NCBI RefSeq assembly: GCF_021559775.1
Contig: NZ_CP056047.1
Span: 2,997,501 to 3,061,500, forward strand
Reading direction: 5' to 3'
From: Gillisella vitis
GTDB lineage: Bacteria > Pseudomonadota > Alphaproteobacteria > Rhizobiales > Rhizobiaceae
DNA length: 64,000 nt
Shown here: positions 9,820 to 18,747 of the stretch, one piece after another
How the letters are laid out: every line of letters begins with the position of its first letter
Numbering within the stretch: the stretch's first letter is position 1
Program-made: the position numbers and the translations under genes
The notes under the pieces: generated by a model
What the model saw: only the letters and a program-made list of their open reading frames with translations
Database searches by the model: none
What the model was told of the DNA's origin: nothing

Positions 9820-11091
9820 AGCCTTATCGAGACCGTAGCAGGAATGCAAAGTGCGAACAGCCAATTCAGCGTAAGGACCGTCGATCAGGATGGAAATCTT
9901 GATCTCGGAGGTGGTGATCGCCTTGATATTGATGCCTTTCTCGGCAAGTGCACGGAAAGCGGTCGCCGCAACCCCTGCATGGCTGCGCATGCCAATGCCG
10001 ATCACCGAGACCTTGACCAGGCCCTTTTCGCTTTGCACCACGTCGAAACCGATTTTTTCCTGGTTGTCGGAGAGCACTTTCAGGGCTTTATCCACATCCC
10101 CGGATGGGACGGTAAAGGTCATATCGGTCTTGGAACCGTCCTCGGAAATATTCTGGACGATCATATCGACATTGATATGCGATTCGGACAGCGGTCCGAA
10201 AATCGCCGCCGAAACACCGGGACGGTCAGCCAACCGGCGCAGGGATATCTGGGCTTCGTCCTTGGCATAGGCAATGCCGGTCACAACTTCCTGTTCCACG
10301 ATCTCTTCCTCATCGCAAATCAACGTTCCGGGCGGATTCAGCACGTCACCCATGCCCGGAGCATCGGGATCTTCAAAGCTCGAGCGCACGAAGGTGCGCA
10401 CCTTGTGTACCATGGCCAGTTCGACGGAGCGCACCTGCAATACCTTGGCGCCAAGCGAAGCCATTTCCAGCATTTCCTCGAAGGCCACCTTTTTCAGGCG
10501 GCGCGCCTTGGGTTCGATGCGCGGGTCGGTGGTATAGACACCATCGACATCGGTATAGATGTCGCAACGGTCGGCCTTGACGGCTGCCGCGATTGCCACC
10601 GCCGAGGTATCGGACCCGCCGCGACCCAGCGTGGCAATGCGATTGTCCGGGCCAATGCCCTGGAAACCGGCTACCACGGCGACCTGGCCCTCACCCATGC
10701 GGCGGATGATATCGGAACCGTCGATGTCCTGGATGCGGGCCGCGCCATGGGCATTGTCGGTCTTAATGGCAATCTGCCAGCCCTGCCAGGAGCGGGCATT
10801 AATACCGAGCGATTGCAGCGCAATGGCCAGCAGACCGGATGTCACCTGTTCACCGGAGGCCACGATAGCGTCATATTCACGCGCATCATAGAAAGGCGAA
10901 GCAGCACCGGCGACCTTGGGCATGGTCTGGACCCAGTCCACCAATTCGTTGGTCTTGCCGGACATGGCCGAAACCACCACGGCAACTTCGTGGCCGGCAT
11001 CCACTTCACGTTTCACATGCCGCGCCACGTTGTGAATGCGTTCAAGATTGGCGACGGATGTACCGCCGAATTTCATCACAATGCGCGCCAT
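9817..11091 (-). CDS. lysC: Aspartate kinase
   Basis: Aspartokinase makes aspartyl phosphate, the first step toward lysine, threonine, methionine and diaminopimelate. The 424-residue protein has the amino-acid kinase domain with MKFGGTSVA at the N-terminus, GRGGSDTSA for nucleotide/substrate binding, and two C-terminal ACT domains (about 265-420) that normally bind lysine or threonine for feedback control. Length fits the monofunctional enzyme. It precedes ptsP in the same direction. Confidence 0.96.
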   Translation of the reverse strand: MARIVMKFGGTSVANLERIHNVARHVKREVDAGHEVAVVVSAMSGKTNELVDWVQTMPKVAGAASPFYDAREYDAIVASGEQVTSGLLAIALQSLGINARSWQGWQIAIKTDNAHGAARIQDIDGSDIIRRMGEGQVAVVAGFQGIGPDNRIATLGRGGSDTSAVAIAAAVKADRCDIYTDVDGVYTTDPRIEPKARRLKKVAFEEMLEMASLGAKVLQVRSVELAMVHKVRTFVRSSFEDPDAPGMGDVLNPPGTLICDEEEIVEQEVVTGIAYAKDEAQISLRRLADRPGVSAAIFGPLSESHINVDMIVQNISEDGSKTDMTFTVPSGDVDKALKVLSDNQEKIGFDVVQSEKGLVKVSVIGIGMRSHAGVAATAFRALAEKGINIKAITTSEIKISILIDGPYAELAVRTLHSCYGLDKA

Positions 11092-11337
11092 GGCCCGACC
11101 GTCTCGACCTCAAACCTGTGCCGGACATGTCCGGCTGAAACCAATCTCTGCATTTCACAATGCGGCTGGCGGGCTTTTAGACAATTCGGGGCCAAGGTGC
11201 AACGGCAAGTTCACTGCATTAAGGCGGCATCGGTGCCGCTTTCTATGCAAACGTTTTTGTCATGAATTTGGGATACCCCATTCAGCGATAATTCAGTAGA
11301 GAACGGCAACATGTCCGATACCGTTAATACCAAGGCT

Positions 11338-11359
11338 CGAAGATGCTAACGCATCTTCG
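11338..11359. repeat. Palindrome 1 of the lysC-lpiA gap
   Basis: A perfect 9-bp stem CGAAGATGC / GCATCTTCG with loop TAAC. It is the first of three stem-loops in a row. Confidence 0.7.
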
Positions 11360-11371
11360 CCTGACAAGAGT

Positions 11372-11413
11372 TTCGAATATTTCAAATGCGTCAAAGGCTT
11401 GAGATATTCGAAA
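11372..11413. repeat. Palindrome 2 of the lysC-lpiA gap
   Basis: Arms TTTCGAATATTTCAA and TTGAGATATTCGAAA are inverted copies with one mismatch over 15 bases, separated by about 12 bases. The central TTCGAA-like ends make it strongly self-complementary. Confidence 0.6.
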
Positions 11414-11418
11414 AAGGA

Positions 11419-11451
11419 ATACCAACTGCCATTTTTAATGGCAGTTGGTAT
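11419..11451. repeat. Palindrome 3 of the lysC-lpiA gap
   Basis: A perfect 14-bp stem ATACCAACTGCCAT / ATGGCAGTTGGTAT with a 5-base TTTTA loop, the strongest hairpin in the gap. It could fold in RNA from either strand, but no clear U-tract follows on the lysC side. Confidence 0.7.
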
Positions 11452-11597
11452 AAGATTTACCGCATATTTCCTTAAACCTGTCAGGGTTTGAGAAGAAAAT
11501 CATGCGGCGGATGCCAACTGGGCATAGGCGCGACATATAAAGTGCTGCCGCGAACCGGTCGCGGCAGACAAAAGCAGTCAATGAAAGGGACGATCGC

Positions 11598-14210
11598 ATG
11601 GCAGCCGAAATACAATCCGAGAGCCAGGAAAGCGCCGAGCCGCCGACCAGGTCCGGATGGCGGGCAGCCCTTGCCGATTATGGCAGGGCGATTGCCGCCG
11701 TGTTCACGCTGGTCATTTTTGCCGCCGTAGCGCTGGCGATCTACCGGCTGACGGAAGAAGTCAGCTATGACGACGTCGTCTCGGCCATGGCCACCACCGG
11801 CTATGACCAGATCCTGCTGGCAGTGGTGTTTACCGCGCTCAGTTTCCTGTCGCTGTGTCTCTACGACTGGAACGCCATGGAATTCATCGGCCGCAAACGC
11901 CCGATGGCGGAAGTGGCGCTGACCGCCTTCAGTGCCTATGCCGTCGGTAATGCGGCAGGCTTCGGCATGCTGTCGGGTGGCGCGATCCGCTACCGGGCCT
12001 ATTCGCGGGCAGGCCTTGCCCCTGATGAAATCGGCCGTGTCATCGCCTTCGTCACCCTGTCCTTCAGCTTGGGGCTTGCTGCCGTCACCGCACTGTCGCT
12101 TATTCCAATGTCGTCGGAAATCGCGCCGCTGCTGAATATCAACCCGCTCTGGCTGCGCGGATTGGCGATTGCCATCGTCCTTGGTTTTGCCGTGCTGATC
12201 GTCATCGGCCAGCGCCGCAGCCTGACCTTTGCCGGCGTGACGCTGCGGATGGCCGATACCCCGACCCTGTCGCGGCAGTTTCTGGTCACCGTGGCCGATC
12301 TGGCCTTTTCCGCCTCGGTCGTCTATGCGCTCTTGCCGGAACAGGCCGCCATTTCCTGGCCAGCCTTTTTTGCAATCTATTCCATTGCGATTGGCATTGG
12401 CGTACTCAGTCATGTGCCTGCTGGCATTGGCGTGTTTGAAACCGTCATCATCGCCGCGCTTGGCCCGACCACCAATATCGACGCTGTGCTCGCCTCGCTG
12501 GTGGTTTACCGCCTGATCTATTATGTTTTACCGCTTATTCTGGCCATCGTGCTGGTGACAATCACCGAGCTGCGTCATTATTCCAAAACCCCGGCGCTGG
12601 CCGGGGTCGGACGCACCGCGGCCCGAATATCACCGGCACTTCTGGGCGCCCTGACCTTCATTCTCGGCGTCATGCTGATTTTCTCCAGCGTCACGCCGAC
12701 GCCGGAAAGCAATCTGGAATTCCTGCAAAACATCGTGCCGCTGCCCGTGGTGGAAGGCGCGCATTTCTTCACCAGCCTGCTCGGCCTATTTCTGGTCATC
12801 GCGGCGCGCGGCCTTGCCCAGCGGTTGGACGGCGCGTGGTGGGCGGCCATGGTTGGAGCCTCGACCGCCCTGGTCCTCTCGCTGCTGAAAGCGTTTGCGG
12901 TGCTGGAAGCCTCGGCGCTGGCCATCCTGCTGATCGGCCTGTTCGCCAGCAAGCGGCTGTTCATTCGCCCCGCCTCGCTGTTTCGCCAGGTGCTGACCTC
13001 GTCCTGGCTGACTGCCATCGCCCTGATCTGCATTTTTGCCTGCTTCATCCTGTTCTTCGTCTATCGCGATGTCGATTACACCCGCTCGCTCTGGTGGGAA
13101 TTCGAGTTTTCGGAAGAAGCGCCGCGCTCGCTGCGCGCCATGCTGGGCCTGACCATCTTCTCATCGGCGCTGGCGGTCTTCAGCCTGCTGCGCCCCGCAG
13201 CGCCCGCCGTGACGCCGTCAAGCCCGGAAGATATCGAGAAGGCCGTCGCCATTCTTAGCAAGTCGGATGTGGCCGATAGCAATCTGGTGCGCACCGGCGA
13301 CAAGGCCGTGATGTTTTCACCGGATGGCCTGGCTTTCCTGATGTATGGCAAGCAGGGCCGCTCGTGGATCGCCTTTCTCGATCCGGTCGGGCCGAAAAAG
13401 TCCCGCGACGAACTGGTTTGGCAATTCGTCGAATCGGCTCGTTTGGCTGGCTGCCGGGCCGTCTTCTACCAGGCCTCGCCCGTGCTGCTGCCGGCGATTG
13501 CCGATGCCGGCATGCAGGCCTTCAAACTGGGAGAACTGGCGGTCGTCGATCTCTCCCGCTTCGACCTGAAGGGCGGGAAATGGGCCAATCTTCGCCAAAG
13601 TGCCGCCAAGGCCGAGCGCGACGGACTGAGTTATGACATCATTCCCCTGGCCAACGTGCCTGATATTCTCGAAGATCTCCGGGGCGTGTCGGATGGCTGG
13701 CTTGCCCAGCACCGCGCCAAGGAAAAGGGCTTTTCCCTCGGCGCGTTCACCGATGACTATATCCTGAGCCAGCCGGTGATCGTGCTGCGTTTCGAAGGCC
13801 GGATCGTCGCTTTTGCCAATATCCTGGTCACGGAAACCAAGGCCGAGTCATCCATCGACCTGATGCGCTTTTCGCCGGAGGCCCCGAAGGGATCGATGGA
13901 CTATCTGTTCGTCAGCCTGCTGACCCATCTGCGCAGCGAAGGTTACGAACATTTCAACCTGGGCATGGCGCCCCTATCGGGCCTGTCGAGACGCGATGTG
14001 GCCCCGGTCTGGGACCGCATTGCCAACACATTCTATGAGCATGGTGAGCGCTTCTATAATTTCAAGGGGCTTCGGGCTTTCAAGACAAAGTTTCATCCCG
14101 AATGGCAACCCCGCTATCTCGCCGTTTCAGGCGGCCTCAGTCCGGTCATCGCGCTCCTGGACGCAACTCTCCTGATCGGTGGCGGTCTGAAAGGCGTGGT
14201 AAAGAAATGA
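11598..14210 (+). CDS. lpiA: Lysyl-phosphatidylglycerol synthase/flippase MprF (LpiA)
   Basis: MprF-type proteins attach lysine from Lys-tRNA to phosphatidylglycerol and flip the product across the inner membrane, lowering its negative charge. The 870-residue protein has a short cytosolic leader, about 14 hydrophobic segments across residues ~30-530 (flippase domain), and a C-terminal DUF2156/GNAT-like synthase domain (about 540-850, with SIDLMRFSPEAPKGSMDYLF). In rhizobia the gene is known as lpiA, low-pH inducible, and is co-transcribed with acvB. Here its stop overlaps the acvB start (ATGA), fully matching that operon. Start chosen at the ATG after GAAAGGGA. Confidence 0.94.
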   Translation: MAAEIQSESQESAEPPTRSGWRAALADYGRAIAAVFTLVIFAAVALAIYRLTEEVSYDDVVSAMATTGYDQILLAVVFTALSFLSLCLYDWNAMEFIGRKRPMAEVALTAFSAYAVGNAAGFGMLSGGAIRYRAYSRAGLAPDEIGRVIAFVTLSFSLGLAAVTALSLIPMSSEIAPLLNINPLWLRGLAIAIVLGFAVLIVIGQRRSLTFAGVTLRMADTPTLSRQFLVTVADLAFSASVVYALLPEQAAISWPAFFAIYSIAIGIGVLSHVPAGIGVFETVIIAALGPTTNIDAVLASLVVYRLIYYVLPLILAIVLVTITELRHYSKTPALAGVGRTAARISPALLGALTFILGVMLIFSSVTPTPESNLEFLQNIVPLPVVEGAHFFTSLLGLFLVIAARGLAQRLDGAWWAAMVGASTALVLSLLKAFAVLEASALAILLIGLFASKRLFIRPASLFRQVLTSSWLTAIALICIFACFILFFVYRDVDYTRSLWWEFEFSEEAPRSLRAMLGLTIFSSALAVFSLLRPAAPAVTPSSPEDIEKAVAILSKSDVADSNLVRTGDKAVMFSPDGLAFLMYGKQGRSWIAFLDPVGPKKSRDELVWQFVESARLAGCRAVFYQASPVLLPAIADAGMQAFKLGELAVVDLSRFDLKGGKWANLRQSAAKAERDGLSYDIIPLANVPDILEDLRGVSDGWLAQHRAKEKGFSLGAFTDDYILSQPVIVLRFEGRIVAFANILVTETKAESSIDLMRFSPEAPKGSMDYLFVSLLTHLRSEGYEHFNLGMAPLSGLSRRDVAPVWDRIANTFYEHGERFYNFKGLRAFKTKFHPEWQPRYLAVSGGLSPVIALLDATLLIGGGLKGVVKK

Positions 14211-15634
14211 AATCGTCAACTTCTCGTCTCACCAAGGGCAGCCTGGCCCGCAATTGTCTGGCCGCCGCGGTTCTGGCATGGGCGTCGTCCACGGCTGTTT
14301 TCGTGCAGCCCGCCCTGGCCGAGGACCCGCAATACGAAACAGGCACGATACCCGATCCGGTTATCGCCATGCCGGACGACAAACCGAAATCCATCGTTTT
14401 CCTGTTGTCCGACAAGGACGGCTGGAGCGACAAGATGAAGACTGAGGCTGAAAGATTGCGCAGCAACGGCTCGATCGTCGTCGGCATCGATACGCCGCGC
14501 TATCTGCAATCCCTGCAAGCTGATCTGAAGTCGTCCGATGAGGACGATTGCATCTATACCGTATCCGACATCGAGGACCTGTCCCATCAGATTCAGCGGC
14601 ATGTCGGCGGTGCGGATTACCTGCCGCCGCTGGTGGCGGGCATCGGTGAAGGCGGTACGCTGGCCCTGGCGATCCTGGCCCAAACACCCAACGCGACCAT
14701 CGGCGAAACGCTGGCTGTCGATCCCGGCGACGTCATTCCCCTGCCCGAACAGTTCTGCACCCCGGCAGTCAAGACCGAAAAGAACGGCGGCATCGTCTAT
14801 GGCCTGACCGACGGCGCGCTTCCCGATCCGGCCAGCGTCCGGTTTTCGCCTTCTGCCGATCCCGCCGGGCGTGCCCATGTGGCCGATCTCCTGAAGGATC
14901 ATTCCGATATCGACGTGGCCGATAGCCAGAAGCCTGCCGCCCAGACCCTGTCGGACGGCATCGACGTGATGATCGCAGCCACCGCCAAGGAGGCCTCGCC
15001 CCTTGGCTTGCCGCTGACACTGATGGATGTCGATAAACCAGCATTCGATACGATGGCGATCATCTATTCCGGCGATGGTGGCTGGCGCGATATCGACAGC
15101 GAAATGGCCTCCTATTTCCAGAGTGAAGGCCTGCCCGTCGTCGGCGTCGATTCGCTGCGCTATTTCTGGTCGGAGCGCAAACCGCAGGAAACCGCGGACG
15201 ATCTCGCCCGTATCATCACCGCCTTTACCAAACGTTGGAAGGTCAAGCATGTGATGCTGGTCGGCTTCTCCTTCGGCGCGGACATTAGCCCACCGGTCTA
15301 TAATCTCCTGCCAGACAATATCCGTCAGAAAATCAACCAGGTATCGCTGCTGTCCATGTCGCAGGCATCCGATTTCGAGATTTCCGTGACCGGCTGGCTG
15401 GGAGCGAAAAGCAGCGGCGCCGGCGGCGATCCCACCAAGGAAGTCGCCAAAATGCCAGCGGGCCTGGTGCAATGCCTGTACGGAGCCGATGACGAAGAAG
15501 ATGACGGTTGCCACAAACTCGACCCCAAGAAGGTCGATGTCGTCAAGCTTGAGGGCGGTCACCATTTCGATGGCGACTATGAAGCCCTGGCCAAACTGCT
15601 TCTGGATCGGCTGAAAACCCGCAAGCTGGATTGA
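14207..15634 (+). CDS. acvB: AcvB/VirJ-family periplasmic protein
   Basis: AcvB is a chromosomal virulence protein of Agrobacterium, related to Ti-plasmid VirJ, reported to hydrolyse lysyl-phosphatidylglycerol in the periplasm. The 475-residue protein has a signal peptide (cleavage near ALA/ED, residue ~39) and two alpha/beta-hydrolase-like halves. The C-terminal half carries the nucleophile motif GFSFG (Ser355); in the N-terminal half the matching spot reads GIGEGG, so that half has probably lost catalysis. The start ATG overlaps the lpiA stop, giving translational coupling: lpiA makes the aminolipid and acvB removes or uses it. An upstream in-frame start inside lpiA (14102) was rejected because it would precede the signal peptide. 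Confidence 0.93.
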   Translation: MKSSTSRLTKGSLARNCLAAAVLAWASSTAVFVQPALAEDPQYETGTIPDPVIAMPDDKPKSIVFLLSDKDGWSDKMKTEAERLRSNGSIVVGIDTPRYLQSLQADLKSSDEDDCIYTVSDIEDLSHQIQRHVGGADYLPPLVAGIGEGGTLALAILAQTPNATIGETLAVDPGDVIPLPEQFCTPAVKTEKNGGIVYGLTDGALPDPASVRFSPSADPAGRAHVADLLKDHSDIDVADSQKPAAQTLSDGIDVMIAATAKEASPLGLPLTLMDVDKPAFDTMAIIYSGDGGWRDIDSEMASYFQSEGLPVVGVDSLRYFWSERKPQETADDLARIITAFTKRWKVKHVMLVGFSFGADISPPVYNLLPDNIRQKINQVSLLSMSQASDFEISVTGWLGAKSSGAGGDPTKEVAKMPAGLVQCLYGADDEEDDGCHKLDPKKVDVVKLEGGHHFDGDYEALAKLLLDRLKTRKLD

Positions 15635-15718
15635 TACAGCAAAGAGCGTTGCTCACGCCCTGCTCGACCTTTGCGCGGGATAGGGTACGCAACAAGATTT
15701 TAAATTAACCGCATGAAA

Positions 15719-15743
15719 AAAGGGCCGCTTAAAGCGGCCCTTT
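15719..15743. terminator. Bidirectional terminator between acvB and the SH3 gene
   Basis: An 11-bp perfect stem AAAGGGCCGCT / AGCGGCCCTTT with a 3-base loop lies between convergent genes, with an A-run on one side and TTTCC on the other. It can serve both strands, best for the leftward SH3 gene. Confidence 0.75.
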
Positions 15744-15773
15744 CCAATATCTGTAGCTCGGTTCCCTGCCTGA

Positions 15774-16622
15774 TTACCGTGGCGGGCAATTTGGCGTGTT
15801 GGGCGCGCAGGCCGCACCCGGTGGTGGTGGCGGGGCAGCCTGACCCGGCACAGGTGGCGGCGGACGGTTTCCATCCGGAGCGTTGCGGTCTGGCCGATCA
15901 GGACGCTGGCCTTGTGGCGGCTGCATCTGGTCACGACGCTGATCGCCTGGACGCATATCACCGGGGCGCATGTTATCCGGCCCTCTGTTATCGGGACGCC
16001 TGTCGTCCGGGCGCCTATCGTCTGGCCGACGATCATCCGGGCGAGGCCTCTGCCGGTCATCGCGCATCATCCGGTCACGGTCGCCGTCCATTCGCGGATC
16101 TTGCATCCTTGGGTCCGGTCCACGACGGCGATCCATGTCCGGTGCGCCTGGAGGCGGGGGACCATCACCACCCATGAAGCGGGGCGGTGGACCATCGCGG
16201 CGCCAAACCGGCGGCGGTGGCGGCGCACGGCGCCAGCGATCCCGTTCGCGGTAAAAATCGCGGCCGCGATAATAGCGATCCCAATAATTATCAACCTGGA
16301 AGGTCACAGTCGGAATGCCGAGCGGCTGATAATAATCCGGATCGACATAGACCCGACGGTTGGAATATTGGGTCTGCAAATAGCTGCCGGAAATCCAGCC
16401 GCGATAGCCCGCGTAACCGACATCGCACCAATTGGCCGAAGACAGGCAGCCAAAGATCCGCACGGAATTACCGGCTGGCACGACCAGAACAGGGGGATAT
16501 TGTGTGCTGGGCCCAGCCCGCAAGTTAACATTCGCCGTTGCAAATGCTTGGGCCGCCTCAGCGGCCGCCGGCAACGCAACTGCCATCAGCCCTGCAAAGG
16601 CCGACAGGTAAAGTGGTTTCAT
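15774..16622 (-). CDS. Exported SH3-domain protein with Arg/Asp/Pro-rich tail
   Basis: The 282-residue protein begins with a signal peptide (MKPLYLSAFAGLMAVALPAA, cleavage after AEA or so) followed by a bacterial SH3 (SH3b, YgiM-like) domain at about 27-90, with NVNLRAGPSTQYP and GYRGWISGSYLQ. SH3b domains commonly bind peptidoglycan or proteins in the envelope. The second half is unusual: a proline/arginine/aspartate-rich stretch with tandem PDDRR units and a PPPPPG end, probably disordered. Start set by the AAGGAGA site 8-9 bases before it; the frame is open further upstream with no signal. It is transcribed away from ubiG. Exact role unknown. Confidence 0.8.
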   Translation of the reverse strand: MKPLYLSAFAGLMAVALPAAAEAAQAFATANVNLRAGPSTQYPPVLVVPAGNSVRIFGCLSSANWCDVGYAGYRGWISGSYLQTQYSNRRVYVDPDYYQPLGIPTVTFQVDNYWDRYYRGRDFYRERDRWRRAPPPPPVWRRDGPPPRFMGGDGPPPPGAPDMDRRRGPDPRMQDPRMDGDRDRMMRDDRQRPRPDDRRPDDRRPDDRRPDNRGPDNMRPGDMRPGDQRRDQMQPPQGQRPDRPDRNAPDGNRPPPPVPGQAAPPPPPGAACAPNTPNCPPR

Positions 16623-16969
16623 CGATCTGATCTCCTTGGCCGTCCCTGACCTTGGCTTGTCCCGCCAATTGGAATTGGGTTCATGCGGCATGGTAACGCC
16701 ATCAGGAGCAATTTGTTCCCCCAGCGCCCCACCCGCACTTGACCCGCTTATGTCAAGCAATGTCCTCCGGCTTTTTTGAGGCGGCGTGTTTTGAAGCGAC
16801 AAGGTGTCGCTCACCCTTGACTTTAAGCCCGGATCGTCCGACCTCACGCAAGAGACGGCGAAGCGACTGCGCCTAAGGATGGCGCGGCAGCGCAAAACGC
16901 GGTAGTGAGCCTTGAGATATCCGCCCGGATCAACAAAGCTATGGAATGCAGCACAGTCAGGAGAACCCG
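16623..16969. promoter_or_regulatory. Divergent control region of the SH3 gene and ubiG
   Basis: These 347 bases between divergent genes hold no gene. CTTGAC at 16738-16743 and its inverted copy GTCAAG at 16752-16757 are 8 bases apart; they could be back-to-back -35 elements or an operator. A second short palindrome, GCGACA-AGG-TGTCGC, lies near 16796. Confidence 0.4.
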
Positions 16970-17728
16970 ATGAGCGAGACCGCCAAGAGCACCATCGATC
17001 AGGCCGAGGTCGACCGCTTTTCCGCCATGGCTGCTGAATGGTGGGACCCCACCGGCAAATTCAAGCCGCTGCATAAGATCAATCCGGTGCGCCTTGCCTA
17101 TATCCGCGACAAAGCCTGCGAAAATTATCAGCGCGATCCACGCTCCAATCAGCCGCTATCGGGCCTGCGGGTTCTCGACATCGGCTGTGGCGGCGGCTTG
17201 CTGTCGGAACCCATTGCCCGCATGGGCGCCGACGTGCTGGGCGCTGATGCCTCCGCCAAGAATATCGGCATCGCCCAGACCCATGCAGCCCAGACCGGCG
17301 TAAGCGTGGATTACCGCGCCGTCACCGCCGAGGCCCTGGCCGCTGCTGGCGAAAGCTTCGATATCGTGCTGAACATGGAAGTCGTCGAGCATGTCGCCGA
17401 TGTCGAGTATTTCATCTCCACCTGCGCCTCCATGGTGCGCCCTGGCGGGATCATGCTGATTTCCACCATCAACCGTACCCTGAAGGCTGCGGCGCTGGCC
17501 ATCGGCGCCTGCGAATATGTGTTGCGCTGGCTGCCGCGTGGCACCCATCAATATGAGAAACTGGTACGCCCGGAAGAGTTGGAAAAGCCAATCCTCGGCG
17601 CAGGCATGAATGTGTCCGAGACCGTCGGTGTCTTCTTCAACCCGTTCCAGAACCAGTGGAACCTGTCCACCGACACCGATGTCAATTACATGATGCTGAC
17701 CCGCAGGCCGACGTCCACCCCGGAGTGA
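16970..17728 (+). CDS. ubiG: Ubiquinone biosynthesis O-methyltransferase UbiG
   Basis: UbiG methylates both hydroxyl positions of the ubiquinone ring using SAM, including the last step. The 252-residue protein has the N-terminal [19 protein letters not shown] signature, the SAM motif [14 protein letters not shown] (about 66-79) and the C-terminal [18 protein letters not shown] block typical of UbiG. The start follows AGGAGA by about six bases. It is convergent with the DUF3291 gene, with only six bases between stop codons. Confidence 0.96.
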   Translation: MSETAKSTIDQAEVDRFSAMAAEWWDPTGKFKPLHKINPVRLAYIRDKACENYQRDPRSNQPLSGLRVLDIGCGGGLLSEPIARMGADVLGADASAKNIGIAQTHAAQTGVSVDYRAVTAEALAAAGESFDIVLNMEVVEHVADVEYFISTCASMVRPGGIMLISTINRTLKAAALAIGACEYVLRWLPRGTHQYEKLVRPEELEKPILGAGMNVSETVGVFFNPFQNQWNLSTDTDVNYMMLTRRPTSTPE

Positions 17729-17734
17729 ACCATC

Positions 17735-18316
17735 TCATACCGACATTGAGGCAAGGCGTTCCAGCAAATCCTGCTGGCGGGCGCAATTGTCGGTGGCAAG
17801 CTGCTTTATCCGCGCTCGGTCAAGGTGATAGGGCGCGCCATCCTCAGCGAAAGCCTGCTTGAACGTGAAGCCGAAGGGCGTCGTGCCGTGATCGGCGAGA
17901 TGCTCGAGCCTTTCCACACCATCCGCCCATTGCGGCCTGCTGCCAACTGGCACCCACCACAGCACCAAAGAAGGCCAGGTCTGCTTCACATTCCAGTGGC
18001 GAGCGTGTTTCAAGGCGTCAGCATGGACGCCACTATAGGAGAAGGCCATCAGGGCCTCCGGGTCTTGCCAGAGCGAAAGAGACGATGGACCGGAGGTAAA
18101 TCCGCTGCCTTCCATAAAACGCGGAAACACCTGCACGCCCCAGCTTTCCGGCCCCGGTTCGCCCTCATAACCGGAACGGTCGATAAAGCCCGTGGAGCGC
18201 GTAGCGGCCTCAAAATTAAGAGGCTCGCGGTCAACAAAGCCCTGAATGATCGGGTCTCCAGATGGCGCGACATGCAGGCCGAAATTATAGAGAGCGAGAT
18301 GATGGGTGGACGACAT
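17735..18316 (-). CDS. DUF3291 family protein
   Basis: This 193-residue protein resembles the DUF3291 family (ferredoxin-like fold related to antibiotic biosynthesis monooxygenases); its function is unknown. Visible features are HHLALYNFGLHVAP at the start, REPLNFEAATRSTGFIDRSG, and SWGVQVFPRFMEG. It is the last gene of a leftward run after DUF1178; its ATG lies two bases after the DUF1178 stop, and a TTG two codons earlier overlaps that stop and is a possible alternative start. No signal peptide or membrane segment is seen. The family assignment was made by eye. Confidence 0.65.
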   Translation of the reverse strand: MSSTHHLALYNFGLHVAPSGDPIIQGFVDREPLNFEAATRSTGFIDRSGYEGEPGPESWGVQVFPRFMEGSGFTSGPSSLSLWQDPEALMAFSYSGVHADALKHARHWNVKQTWPSLVLWWVPVGSRPQWADGVERLEHLADHGTTPFGFTFKQAFAEDGAPYHLDRARIKQLATDNCARQQDLLERLASMSV

Positions 18317-18318
18317 GC

Positions 18319-18747
18319 TCAATTCACATCGTCAGGCAGAACCGGCAGGGGGGCAATTTCGATGCCTTCCTCGATCAGGGCGCGCGCCTCGTCGGGGCTG
18401 GCATTGCCGATAATCCCACGGGCATCGGCCTCGCCGTAATGGATCTTGCGAGCCTCTTCGGGAAATCGCTCGCCGACATCTTCGCTATTGGCCCTGACGG
18501 TCGCAACCGCCTCCTTCAACTTCAGGAAGGCTTCACGCTGGGCAGCATCATAGGCTACCTTCTGCCGTTCTTCCTTGCCGCGCGCCGTCGAGACCATCGG
18601 CGCCATCAGGCTTTTGGAAATGGAGGCGGAGGAACAGACCGGGCAGGTCAAAAAGCCACTGGCTTTCTGGCGGTCGAAATCGTCGCTTTGCGCAAACCAG
18701 CCTTCAAATTCATGGGCCTGATCGCAGATGAGGGAATAGCGGATCAA
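18319..18747 (-). CDS. DUF1178 family protein
   Basis: The 142-residue protein starts MIRYSLICDQAHEFEGWF and has a CPVC pair near residue 36, together suggesting a small zinc ribbon (C8 and the CxxC). Its C-terminal part, with RKIHYGEADARGIIGNASPDEARALIEEGIEIAPLP, is the DUF1178 signature. Function is not known. It overlaps the upstream nitrilase gene by ATGA, which links it to that operon, and this neighbourhood (glutaredoxin, nitrilase, DUF1178) is a recurrent alphaproteobacterial arrangement. Confidence 0.9.
   Translation of the reverse strand: MIRYSLICDQAHEFEGWFAQSDDFDRQKASGFLTCPVCSSASISKSLMAPMVSTARGKEERQKVAYDAAQREAFLKLKEAVATVRANSEDVGERFPEEARKIHYGEADARGIIGNASPDEARALIEEGIEIAPLPVLPDDVN

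Larger units (their letters stand above)
11092..11597. other. 506-base gap between divergent lysC and lpiA
   Basis: No gene was seen. The gap holds the lysC and lpiA leaders and a dense set of palindromes at 11338-11451. Confidence 0.65.

Noticed and set aside
9844..11265. 473-codon frame antisense to lysC
   Set aside because: Shadow of lysC; composition and lack of start signals argue against translation.
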